Shown piece by piece: positions 11,111 to 23,300 of a stretch of DNA of 64,000 bases. The stretch lies in the NCBI GenBank assembly GCA_020536535.1, contig JAHLWZ010000448.1:1786-65785 (forward strand), given 5' to 3'. Origin of the DNA: Pelomyxa schiedti. Lineage: Eukaryota > Evosea > Pelobiontida > Pelomyxidae. Each line of letters begins with the position of its first letter. Positions within the stretch are counted from its first letter, which is position 1. A program made the translations under genes and the position numbers. Under the pieces are notes generated by a model. That model was not told the DNA's origin, ran no database searches, and was given only the letters and a program-made list of their open reading frames with translations.

Positions 11111-13100
11111 CAAATCAACACCTTTTTAGAATTGTTACAAGGCCTTAGAGCAGACTTTGAATCTTAAGTCCGCCGATGTTGTGACCATGACACGGCCAAG
11201 TTAATGACAAGAACACCTCTCTCTGGATGAATCTCACAATCCTCGACATGCTATTCCATGATGCCTGCAACGATTCTGATACCATCAACAGCATTAAAAC
11301 AACCTAGTCTGTCAATTAATGCGATGAGCAGCCACCAAACGTGCATGCAATTCCACACCTGTGCAACGAAACACCAGCATTCAGGTAACATCACGGAAAC
11401 ACTGGCCAACACCAAGTCATGCATACTCCATACAGAATCTGGCAAAGGGAGACACAGACAAGAACTTTGGCAATGCGATGTTTCTTGCGAATGCAACAGG
11501 TTCGAATACTTTCGAAAAGACCAACCCAAGTGGGAGGTGGGAGGTGCCTCTTTTTCTCCGTAGGCAGTCTGGCACGGAATTGTCTGCAAACCTGAAGCCC
11601 AAAAAGGAGAAGATTGGAGATTCCCATCGCGCCAAAATTTTGATTTTTTGGTTCCCACACATTCATTCCCAAAAAAAGATAAAGACTACATACACAAAAG
11701 AAAAACAATGAACAGTGAAGAGAAGCTGTGGTGCCGGGGTGTCATGGTGCCGGGGGTGCCCGGTCGCAACACAGGGGGTCGGGCGTGGCCGCGCAGTGTG
11801 CGGAGTGGTCTCGGAACAGTGTCGTGTTGGAGGCCGCGAGGGGGATTATGGGACACGCCGGGCCAACAGTACACACCACTCGCGCGGTGTGCTGCAAATG
11901 GGATTGTGGGTTGTGGTTCCACTATGGGCGTTTGGAGTGCAGGTATTGTCACCGTAAGAAAGGTATAAATCAATCCAGTTCTATAACCTAGTTAGTTGCA
12001 TAAGCATGGCCACAAAGTACCTATTTGTCATTATTCAACATACTACGTCATTTTCTACATCCAGCGGAATCTGTAACACAGAATCAGCAGCAGCACAACA
12101 GAGACAAGACTACTTACTTACTGTTCTGATATTATGACTTGAGTGACACTTTCGGGGGCATGTTTCTTCTGCCATCATCAATCGTCGTTGTCGTCATCAT
12201 CATCATCAATAATCTTGTGGTGGGGAAGAGTATCTTTTTGAGAGCAACCAAGGACAGCTGGCAAGCTGGAGCAAGCAATGCCACTGCCTTCCTGCTTAGT
12301 ATTGCCTCTGCTGGGCTGCAAAGGGTTGTGTTGGGGGTGATGCTGGGTGAGTGCAGCCTGTTAATACTCGAATTGGGGTGATGATGAGAGTGGTTTGCTG
12401 GGGTTTTCTGTCACTGGTGATGAGAGTCTCTGTGGTTGTGTTGAGATTGTCAGATGATGCAGCGGCCTTGGGTTGGCACTTTGAGCATTTTTTTGACACC
12501 TCTTTGAGCACTCAATCGAGATTGATTGATGTGCCAAGAGTGTCTTCATAATGAACAGTGCTTTCTTTGTGGCTTTGCTCTCTCTACTCTTCTCCCCCAC
12601 CCAACTCTCTGATAGCAGTTCCGCTTCCACACACAAAACCCCACACCCCAAGAGAAAGTAGCTAGAGCACCCCAGCCCCAAGTAGCAAGTCGCATTGCAG
12701 TGTGGCAAAGAAAACGCAGGGTTTAGGCCGGGCCGTCTTACTCCTCAACCCAGAAATTTAATTGCCTTGTGTGCTGGCAAGGACCAGAAGAGCGTACTTG
12801 GAATCGTCAATCCATCGTAGATTCATCGAATTTCGAAAAAAATGTGTACAAATTCAATAACTGTGCAGTTAGTTAGAAAGGGTGTACAGCGAACAATAGT
12901 CGTCGAACTTACAACTTCCAACAACAACGAAAGGGAAAAGAAAACCACAACAATAAAAGAAACAAACAATCAGGGCATCGGCTGCACCTTGCGCACAGGC
13001 ATCGAGCGAAATTGATTTCTGCTTGTGCGCGGTGTTGTGAATCAATTTGGTGTTTTGGGTTTCATTGAGGGCCATCCTTATTGAGGAGGAAAGGGAAAAC
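11111..13100. other. region without a supported gene
   Basis: Small open frames occur on both strands but none shows a domain or a convincing exon chain. A GC-rich patch at about 11735-11880 encodes a Cys-containing stretch ending near CCKWDCGLW ... CRYC followed by a possible donor (GGTATAAA, near 11960). It could be a first exon or a relic. A minus-strand frame starting at 13075 (MALNETQNTKLIHNT) could be the first exon of a small gene, but nothing downstream supports it. Confidence 0.4.
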
Positions 13101-14095
13101 CCTGTGGTGAGTGGGATGGTGCGTACCAGGCTTTGCTGTAGAGGAACAGACTGAAAGACTCGTCAGCATCCAAATACAGAAATCGACGAAACGCAGCACC
13201 GTATGTGCTGAATGTACAAAAACTGTGCACACTTTCCACATAAACCCAAGTCGGAGTGTCCTTAATGTCTATTGTAACGGCCTTTCTGCTGCCAAGCCGG
13301 CTACCTTTACTGAAACTGCCCTCCTTGTGAGGTCAGCTAGTTGCGAGTACCTCTCACATCAAATTGAAACCACTGTGTGGATTTGTTCTCGGAGCTTTTT
13401 GTGTCAGCCGAGTTGGTTGGAAAATGTTCAACTTATGGTTGTGGGCTTTGGAGCAATTCATGTCTAGACTGCATGAGTGGCCACTCAGTACTGTTCTCGT
13501 ATACTTCCGGTAGCAAATTAACACTCAGTTTTATCACTTTTAACAATATTATCCAAATTCCACACCTGCAGCAAAACCATCCACAAATTATAAATAAGCT
13601 TTATCAAGAAAACTATACCTGCTGCTAGTTCGTCGACCTTCCCCATCAATCTCCTCAGAGTTCCATGGAAATTGCTACAGGTGAAGGATATTTACCACAC
13701 GCTCATGTACAAGTGCAAAACAAACCTATGAGCCCATCTTTGCAGGAAGAGACATGTGTAACCAATGAAATTGGGTTGGCTGACCTACGTGCAGTTCCAA
13801 ATAGTGGTGATATTAAACAAGATTACATGGGGGGAAAGCTCAGAGAACATCATCATTTTCGAAGGAAATGATTCTCTGCAACCAAAATCTCCGTCGGAAA
13901 TCTCAGTGATTCAGAACAACATCTGCAGGTGCAGCCAAGTTGGCTCTAGTCATAGCCTGGAACTACAATGTGGTCACAAAAAGTTTGCTTATTGTCCCCT
14001 GTGGGGTGGACAGTCAAAACAGTTTAGCCGAGTGGCTTTTGATTTTTCCTGTTTCACGAAGGACGGTTTTTTTTTTTGTTTTGGGGTGAGCTTGA
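13101..14095. other. region without a supported gene
   Basis: A 118-residue plus-strand frame at 13111-13467 and part of the frame at 13765-14394 are open, but I see no domain, no start context and no exon chain. It may be decayed gene sequence. Confidence 0.35.
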
Positions 14096-14394
14096 TGAGC
14101 CGGAGAAAGATCGTTATTGACCTTGTGATTGGGGAGAGCATCGTGAGAGGGTTGGGCGCTGATATTGTCACATTGGCAGCTTTGGCTAGAGTCAATAGAC
14201 TTTTCTATTCTTTGGTTTCTCCGTGGGTCGTCTTACTCACTGGTTTCGTTTGGTTGCGTTGCGTTTCGTTTCATCGCTTCACAGTACTTGTTCGTGTGAT
14301 GAAAACAACTCTCATGATATATATATTGACTCTCCATCAAGGAGGCTCAAGCAATTGGCAACGCTGCATTTCACAAAAGACATTCGGTGGCTGA
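14096..14394 (+). pseudogene. stray N-terminal exon-like fragment of a lineage-specific family
   Basis: An ATG at 14096 opens MSRRKIVIDLVIGESIVRGL followed by a helix-rich leucine pattern (IVTLAALARVNRLFYSLV). This resembles the F-box-like beginnings of large protein families and, loosely, the start of the protein at 42867-44156. The frame runs to just before the small GTPase start with no continuation, so it looks like a solo fragment. It could also be a small gene or 5' leader of the GTPase transcript. Low confidence. Confidence 0.25.
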
Positions 14395-14414
14395 CCAAAC
14401 GTCCTTGTGTTACT

Positions 14415-15226
14415 ATGGATCAAGAGAGGGCACGTATGGGATTCAAAGTTTGCATGATAGGTGATGGTCCATGTGGCAAATCAAGCATTATGGAGAGGTT
14501 CATAAAGGACGCATTCCTTGAAAGGCATGATGCCACTGTTGGAGCTCAGTTCAACGCAAAAAATGTTGTTATTGGCACGGTCAAGGTGAAGCTGGAGCTC
14601 TGGGGTTGTAATCTCTTTTCAAAAAAACAGATGCTACGAACGTCATAATGCACAAACCACCCCTTTTTTTCACCTGTGGGGAATTTTTTTTTTTATTAAT
14701 CAATGTACCTTCACAGATACAAGCGGACAGGAGAGATTCCGCTCCTTGGTTCTTAACTTCTAGATATTTACAAACTTATTCTTCCCAGATAACGATGTAC
14801 TCCCGAGCATCTGCTGTACTTTTGTTTGTTTACGATGTCACCAGCTTGGCCAATTTGCAGAAGATGATGGAGCTCTACAAAGAATACCGACGCTTTGACC
14901 CTGATTGTGGGGTAAGCTGGCATAAGGTTTAGGCTATTCTCTGAACCCAACCAAACCAGGTCATTGTCTGTGGCAATAAAACAGATCTAGAACGTGATTC
15001 CACAGGTGTGCCCTTTCGGCAAGGTCTCGAAGTTGCCAAAGAACTTGGAGCGGATGGATTCATTGAAGTATCTGCCAAACTAGGGAGGAACATAAATGAA
15101 CTGGCTACTGCCCTTGCAGAACTTGCCTACGAACGTGGTGAAAGAAGAAGGCAAGAAAGAGAGCCACGATTGGCCGGTATTGTTGCCCCTCAACCAACAG
15201 TGAAGGACAACTGTCGTTTGATGTAA
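14415..15226 (+). CDS. Ras/Rab-type small GTPase with CAAX end
   Basis: Exons 14415-14604, 14717-14748, 14789-14911 and 14960-15226 join in frame to about 203 residues. All nucleotide-binding motifs are visible: P-loop GDGPCGKSS (G1), DTSGQERFRSL (G3, made by splicing exon 1 to 2), CGNKTDLE (G4) and EVSAKL (G5). The last four residues, CRLM, form a CAAX box for prenylation. G2 is plausibly the Thr in HDATVGAQF. The G3 form and helix content favour Rab over Ras, although CAAX Rabs are a minority. The P-loop has Pro-Cys where most Rabs have Ser/Val-Gly. It would act on membranes in trafficking or cortical signalling. The stop lies 73 bases from the stop of the convergent ankyrin gene. Confidence 0.88.
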
Positions 15227-15299
15227 GGAATGGCCTCAAATTGTTACTTTCGTTTATTTACATGTGTTCAACAATCTGATTGGCTTTGTGGGCTGCCCA

Positions 15300-17166
15300 C
15301 TAAGGGTAGGATTCCAAAAATTCTACAATGGCAAAGTGCTTGTTGGTTCTAGCAATCTCTATTGCTCTGAGCCTAGTAGGGGGTGAAATTGTGGGGAATG
15401 TTTCAAACAGCCATTTGACTCCGTTCAGGTATCCTTCTGAACACCAGGCCATTAAAACAGACCATAGTTCATCAAAACTCAGATGAAAGGCGTGTATAAT
15501 CCATGATGCCAAATCAGTGTGGTTATTAACAACTGCAGATGTAAGTGGATGATAGTGATCCACCCTGTTTTCTTTAGATTTAAACTATTTTCACTTTGGA
15601 AAAGGAACCTGACGTCTGAGGTATTGAGAGAAAAAGTCTTTTTCAGCCACTTTGCAATTGGGAGGAACCCTTCCTCACATACAACAGAGAAAATGGGGGA
15701 ACCAACCAGTGGGTTTCTGATTTGATTGACAGTCTGTTTTTCTATGCTATGCAAAAATTTAGCCATATCGAGCCAGCCATTTCCACAGGCTGACCTAGAT
15801 CACAGTTAGTGGTTTTCCAATTTAAAAGTAGAGGGTGGAAACCTAAAAAGTGTGGGCACAATCATAGGCAATCGAGGTAACTTGAAGGTTTCATACAGCC
15901 ACCTGGCAAATTCTACATGCCCTCGTTGGCAACTGTAGAGGTGTTGGTTTTAACTTTTCCAATCCATGTCCTACCTCTCATAAAAGGCATAGTTATTGCC
16001 AGCGGCAGCATCATTAGAGTCTAATGAAAATTTCTTTGTCAACCATTGTGCCAGTTCAATGTTCCCTTCTTCGGCAAATGTTTTGAAGACCAGATTATCC
16101 TTCCAGCGGACATCCCAGGTAGAAAGTTCAAATTTCTCAATTAACCACTGCACAGTGCCTTACTTTAAGCAATATGACTTAGGGAAAAACCTTTACAATA
16201 TCACAGTGGTGTTTCAAACACGTTGCCTCAAGAACAGACGTGCTAATACTAGTAGAACTTATCCTTAAATTGGAGTGCACAAGCTCGGCCAAATCTTGCC
16301 TGCCATTTTCACACAACACTTGAAATGCTGGGGCACAAGAAGAAGAAATGTGATTAGGGAGTGTCATGATAAACCATGTGATGATTTCTTTGTCACCAAG
16401 TTGACAGGCCAAATTAAAAGCGCTCTGGACAGGGGGTGCTGGGATTGAGTCGTGCAATGAAGAGGCTGAAACCAGCCACGTAAAGAAGCTGAAGCACTTT
16501 GTTCGATAGGGTTCATCATAGGACTTCAAGTAGTTGGTGACAGAATACGCCAACATTGAAGGGGCAATAGTGTCGAGATTGAACTGATAAAGACCTGGGA
16601 CAAATATGTGCCGTGCCAGGCATACTGCATTGAGGTTGGCGCACACTTTGCCTACAATAAGTGGAGATTGAAAATACACCTTTTTCAGCATGGCTGCCAT
16701 CACACAAACCCTACACGTTAATGTTGGGGCACTCAGTGAGAGAAAAGGACAGGGGGAAAAAAAAGAAAAGAAAGAGAATGAATAGGTACAAAGGGAATAG
16801 TGCTTCACCGATAGACACCAGCATTCCCATAATAGATTCCTCACAAGGCAAGGACTCACAGTCAGGAGCCGGGAGAGCCACCACACCAACGTACCGAGTG
16901 CGATTCGGCCGAGGAAGTTTGGCAGCAGAGTATGCAAAATAAGGATACTTTGTCCTCAGTAATGTTGGTATCACAACCGACCAAGTTGTGTGCGAAATAA
17001 ACAGCACGTGCCTCACGTCATCCCCATCCCTGTGCCTCTCACTATGACTGGCACTCCCATTATCGCAATTCTCAGGCTCTGCTCCGGTGTGGCATGATGG
17101 TGGCGGGACAGTGTCAGAATTGGAAGGACTCTTGTCGTCGGTGTCAGCAGTGTTGTTTGTATCCAT
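15300..17166 (-). CDS. ankyrin-like repeat protein (KWL-type)
   Basis: Exon 1 starts MDTNNTADTDDKS; a donor at ...ALFPL gives a codon split across the intron and leads into VCVMAAMLKKVYFQS. Following exons carry degenerate ankyrin-type units of about 33 residues: VLCENGRQDLAELV, FAEEGNIELAQWL, VCEEGFLPIAKWL, CSEGYLNGVKWL. These end in the pattern (hydrophobic)-x-WL common in large amoebozoan and giant-virus ankyrin families. The final exon ends FAIVEFLESYP at 15300. Such proteins are protein-binding scaffolds; no catalytic domain is visible. Residues around SLPCEESIMGMLVSIGEALFP resemble the N-terminus of the ankyrin protein at 40997-42817, suggesting common ancestry. Some inner exon borders (15770-16180) are uncertain. 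Confidence 0.65.
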
Positions 17167-17336
17167 TTTCCAAGAGGGTATTCCGTGATGATTAACGAAA
17201 ATGGTTTTCGCATAGAGGAAGTTTCATTCAATTAAAATAGGATTGTGTTATTAGCACAACAAACCCCTTCCAGAGGGAGGAGGACAAGGAAGGTTAAATG
17301 TGTGGGTGTGTGCAGCTGCTGAGGAGTAGGATTTCC

Positions 17337-20300
17337 TCAAAGGAAAGCTCCATCGGCCCACTGGGTGTAGTCCAGCCCTCCTTCCTTCTGTGGCATTACT
17401 CTGGCTAGGTATTCGGCTTGTGCCGGGGGCATGTTGGCCTGGAGTTCCGAGAGTGTGACTGTGTCCTTGTTGCCGGCAATGGCCCGGAAGGCGGCTACTA
17501 TCTCGGCCTTGCTGTCAGTGTCTGTGCGGCGCCTCTTCATGAATGTGAGGAACTCGTCGAAGGAAATGGACTCGTTTCCGTCTGCATCAAACTCGGCTAC
17601 GACTTTCTTAATTTCGTCATCACTGTGGGGTTGTCAGGAGGACACTGTGTAGAAGGCGATGGAAGTACAGTACCTCATTTCTTCCCCGAGTGCCTGTAGA
17701 ATGCCTTTGAAGTGGAACCATTTGAGTTGCCCAGTCTTATCTTTGTCGAATTGTGAAAAGAGAGAGTGGCACTCCGCAAGTTCATCTGGTGACATTCCTC
17801 CATGCCTCTTAGCGTCAAGCTGTTGAGTAAGCAACTCGCGTCTTTTTTGCTGAAGGAAGATTAGTGTGGAAATTGTAAAGTGAGGTCAGGTACAAGCATT
17901 TGCTTCAACTGTGTAAGTTCACCCTTAAGTGACGACGCTGTGTGAGTACTGAGGGTACTGTCAGGGGTTACTGCTGAATCGACCATTTGCTTGTCCAGTG
18001 TGGTCAGGTCAACAAGAAGTGCTTCGCCTTTCTGGTTTACAGCTGCCTCTTGCCTGGTTATTTGGTCAAGTTGGGCTTCCAATTCACCACTTAGTGTGAC
18101 CGAGTTTTCCTCAAGAACCCATCTGTTTGTTTGTCAGACGAGGGGAAAAAATTATATTGAGGTGCTCACCCATGGTATGCATTGGCCTTCTCTGCAAACG
18201 AAGCACGTAATTTTTGAGCTTCCTCCTGAACAGTCTTTTCCTTGGTCAACCACTGTTTCTTCGATTCCAAACCTCCTTCGACAGAACCCCAGTTTTCTGT
18301 CAACTTGGCATGTCTTGTGGCCGTATCACCACCATCAGCACCAATTTGAGAAACAAGTTCACCCAACTCAGTGAACAGCTTCTGCTTGTCAGGCAGGTCT
18401 CTTTCAATTGCAGAGACTTGTTGCTCTTGTTCAATAACTTCCGGAACAGTATTGAACTTGGGGGTGTAGCCAATAACTTCTGTGGCATTTTCCAGCCACT
18501 GTGCCAGAGTATGCGCTCCATTGTGGTACTGGTTAACAAGCCCTTCCACTTTCTCTTTATGTGCCCACTCCCTCTCCCGCTCCAGCTTCCTCTCTTTCAT
18601 TACTTTTTCTTGTGCGGTTGAGGCTAGTAAATTGGCCACAAAGGCTTCCAGTTTCTGTTGTTTTGCACGAAGAGTGGCTATGGTAAGTGGTGTGTGCTTG
18701 TTGTCAATTACACCCAGTTCTCGCCCTTGAGAATCAATGGCTTCACATTCGCTCAACAATGTGCGCTGGGACTCCCCTCCCGCATAGGTTGAGGTTATGA
18801 TGTTTGCTTTTTCATCTGGTTCTCCGGTTACAGCCTCCAAGGCCTTTGTCAATGCTTCGACACTGTTTACATATTTCCCCACTGCTTCTGCAAATGAAAC
18901 ACGGGAAGCTTCCATGGCTTGTTGGTGCTCCACTTCATGTTCATACGAAACAGTTCTTTTTTCAATAGCTTGAGTCACTAAGCCTAACATAACATTGGCA
19001 TCCTTATCCCCAATAAGGGTGTGAACGTTGTCAGTTATGCCACTCGCTTGTATCTTGGCCCACAGGTCATCAAAGGCTTTCTTCCTTGTCTGGGCCTCTG
19101 ACAAAATTTGACCATCATCAGTTTCTTTACTGGCTTTGTAGGCAAGAACGGCATCGAGAGTTGAACCAAAAGCAAACTGGCTCACTTTATCTACCATTGA
19201 GCGTGTCCAGCGATCGAATTCGGTGGCTAAGCGTGAAAATTCCACACGCAAGGCCTCTTTTTCGGTCTCCTTTAAAACAGCTTCCTTTAATAAGGCTTGC
19301 TTGGTAGCATGCAACGGTTCAAGGGACTCCCAAATAGCGACAACTGAATCCAATGTGACTTTTACAGACTCTACATCACGGAAGTGTCCTTCCTCCAGCC
19401 CTTGATGCAGTTCCTTCAGTTTCTCGACTCTGGATTTACTTTGATCATACTCCACGGCATAGGCAGAGAGCAAGTCAACTTGAATCTGAGCAGAAATGAC
19501 TGTACCCACATCTTCTTCTTTCTTAAGATACGCTTCCTTGGTCTCACACCAAGCACGCAAGTCATTGGATTTCAGAGTGAAGTCCTTGAATAGCCCACTC
19601 AGTTTCTCTTGCCTCTTCAGCTCCGTAACAAGAGCTTCTTCACGGGATTTTTCTTCTTTATTGAGCTGTTCAAATTGTTGGTCAATGGCTTCAAGAGTAT
19701 GCTCTGGAGCAGGCTGGAACTTTGGCCGCTTGTGCTTGGAAGCCTCAAGCATCTGTACAACTTTATTGTGTGCCGTGGTTAGTGTACCACGCTCCACAAC
19801 TTTTGGGGGCTTGGTAGCTGACCTCCACTCGGTAAATTGCCTCATTTTGCCCTGTGAAACATTAAACTCACCAAAACGTGAAGAATGGAGACATACTTGT
19901 GCTCCAACTAGAGTGTTGTCAAAGTTCCTGTCCTCCAAGTCTCGAGTGGTAGTTGTTAACCAAGAATTTAGCTTGGCAGCTTTGGCAGCATATGCCTCCT
20001 TCTCTTTCTTCTCAATTTCAAGTTCATTCATAAAATCAATGACAAACTTGCGGTAGTCCGCTACCGCAGCAGTTAACGACTGTACGGTGTGTTTTGTGTA
20101 CTGCTCATTGTAAGCTTTTTGTCAAAAAAAAGGGGGAGCGGGGGGAGACCGAACCTTGTTTTCAGAAATTTCCATTGCAAGGCACTGTGAGTGAACAGAC
20201 TCCGCAGCTTTGAGTAATTCAGTTGCCTCAACACCATCTTTAAACCTTGTCTTCAGATCATCAGTCAGTGGTTCTGGCTCTCCCGTCATATCCCCCATTG

Positions 20301-23300
20301 CGGTCAATTCTGACTCCAGGAAGTGGATCAGTGCTTCAGCTGCCGCTGCAAACTCCTTTCGCTTTGCTTCCATGGCTTCTTGGTGGGCTAACTCCTTAGC
20401 GTATTTCTCATGTCTGTCATCAATCTCATGTTGAAGCTGGGCGAACATGTCATCTATATCCTTATTGGATATATTGGTATGAACATTGTCAGTCACTTTC
20501 ATTTCCTCCATTTTCTGTATCTTCTTTCCAATTGCTTCCTTCCTGTCTGTTGCTTCTTTCAAAAGAACTTCGTCTTCCTTTGTCATATCCTCTTTGTATT
20601 TTACCACTGCTTCAAGATTGTTCCCAAAATCACTTGCGCTAATTTTATTATTCATAGCCGTAATTCTCTCACTGAATTCCTTAGCCATAAGGGCAAAGTC
20701 CATCCTCAGTTCCTCCTTTTCTTGTTCCCTCTTTAGAATTTCCTTGAGTTTTTCCATTTTTTCCACTTTTTGTTTCTCCAGCTGTATCCAGAGTGCATCG
20801 ACTTCACTCATTCTTTTAGTAACATCCTGTTTGCCGTTAACTCACTGGAAGGAAGAAGAAAGCTATTGCTTACTTCAGCTTTGCAGTAATTATCACCAAT
20901 GATCGAATCGTGGAGAGCGTGGAGTTCAGCATTTTTTGTGAGGGAGACTTTATGTTCCTCTTCATAGTTTTGCAGTAGTTGAAGCTGGATTTGAGCTGCA
21001 ACAAGTGTATCAACAGGCTCTTCAGCAACGAGGTAGGCCGATTTACTCTCGCCCCAAGATACCTGTGCGTTGCACTCTTCAAAGAACTTTTTCTGAAGAC
21101 TGTGCAACTTTTCTTGCCTAATGAAACTGAGTTAAAACAAATACGATAGTCAAATCAAATTGACCGTCTCAATTCGGCAGCAAGGTAATCCTCTCTGGCT
21201 TTTTCAGTCTCCTCCAATTTGTTCCAAAGGGTTACAATATCGTTTGGTGCAAGACCCTCAGGAGGCACAAAAACGGGTCTATGGTGAGGGCTTTCCTCAA
21301 GAAGACGAACGATAGTTTTGTGCAGAGTAAGTAGAGCTTGTTTTTTGGAACTTTCAGTGGGTTTTTCACTGGATCTATAAGCTGCAAGTTGCTTGTGCAA
21401 GATCCTAACGCCTTGCAGAGTGTTATCATACATCCAATTTTCAAGCTGAGTTATCGTTTCGGTAACCCATTTCACAAGCTGTCTCGCATCAGATGTTAAA
21501 TAGGAATGCGTTAGGTTACCTTGGCGGCGCGATCTGCGTAGTCAATTTTTCTATTCTTCTCATCTGTGAGTCTCTGCAGGAAGTTCTTTACCCACACGTT
21601 GAGGGCAGTTGATTCACCGGACAAGCTCACAACAGTATGAGTGGTATACTTGTTGGAAGTGATTTGCATGGCAAGTTCTTCAGAAAACAATTTCTGCAGA
21701 GCTTCCAGTTTTTCTTGTTGGGGTTTGCCGTCTTGCCAAATTTCGTTGATTTGGACTTGAAGTGGTTCAGGATCGCCTTTAAGTGGGTGAGATAAGAGGG
21801 CCAATTAAGAAGGTATTTAACCATTGAGAGCATCTATTTTAGAACGCTGAGAGTCCAAGAACTCTTTGAAAGCTACAGTAGCATTTGCAAATTCTATTCT
21901 CTTTGCTTCCATCGCCTTCTGGCGGTCAAGTTCCTGTGTATATTTCTCCTTTCGGTCTTTAATCTCACTTTGAAGTTGTTGGAACATCTCCTCGATATCC
22001 GATAGAGAGAAGTTTGTGTGCACATTGTCAGTAACATCTAGCGTTTTCATTTGTGAAACTTTGTTGACTATAGCCTCTTTTTTTTCATTTGCTTCTTTCA
22101 TCCAAGCTTCGTCTTCCTTATCCAAGGTTTCCTGATACTTAACAACATCTTCAAGAGTTTCGCCGAAGGCTGACGCTCTAGCCTTATTGCACAATGCGGT
22201 AGTTCGTTCACTAAATTCTTTTGCCATACTGGCAAAGTCAACCCTCAAGTCTTCTTTCTCCTGCTCCCTTCGTAAATCTTCTTTAACTTTTAACAGCCTT
22301 TCAGCTTTCCGTGAGTCGAGGTCTGACCATAACTTGTCTACTTCTTGCATTCTTTGCTTGACTTCCTGCGTTCGAATTAATTAACTGACTGAAGCAGGGT
22401 GGTTATCACCTCAGACTTGCAGTAATTGTCGTTAATAAGCTCATCATGCAGTTCGTGAAGGCCAGACACACGTGGGCCGGAGCTTCTGTGCTCCTCTTCA
22501 TAAGTTTCAAGTAAATCAACTTGAATTTGGGCAGCAACAAGAGTATCAACTTTCTCCTCAGTAGTCAAAAATTTCATTTTGTTCTCCCCCCAGGAGAGCA
22601 ATTCTGAGGACTCTTCGAAAAACTGCTTTTGTGCTGCATGCAATTTCTCCTGCCTTAGGGGAATTAATAAGTGCATAATGGACGTAAAAGTAAACCTCTG
22701 AAGTTCCTTGGTTATGAAATCCTCCCTAGATTTCTCTGCTTCTTCCAGCTTAGTCCACAGTGTTATTATGTCTGCAGGGGTTGACCCTTCAGGTGGAACA
22801 AAGGCAGGCCTGTGGTGTGGACTTTCCTCCAATGTGCGTACAATATTTTTATGAAGAGTCAATACAGCTTCCTTTTCAGCACTTTTTGGAGGCTTTTCGC
22901 TTGCCCTGTAAGCCTCTAACTCTTTGGAGAGAGTTTGAGCACCTGGGAGGGTATTGTCTATTGTTCGTTCTGCAAGCTTTTCAATCGTATCTTTCATCCA
23001 CTTGGAAATCTATTTGGAAAAAGTTATTTGATGAATGTTCTTAAAAGCTCTGACCTTAGCAACTCGCTCAAGATATTCCGATTTCCTTTTCTTTTCTTCT
23101 TCCAGGCGCAGTAAGTAATTTTTTACCCAAGTATTGAGACTTGTTGATTCGCCTGCCAATGCCACTGTTGTATGTGTGGTATATTTATTGGATGTAATTT
23201 GCATTGTCAACTCTTCACTGTAGAGCTTTCGTAAAGCATCCAACAGCACTTGTTGAGGGGCACCCTCTTGCCATACAGTAGCTACCGAGGTTGCTAGTTC

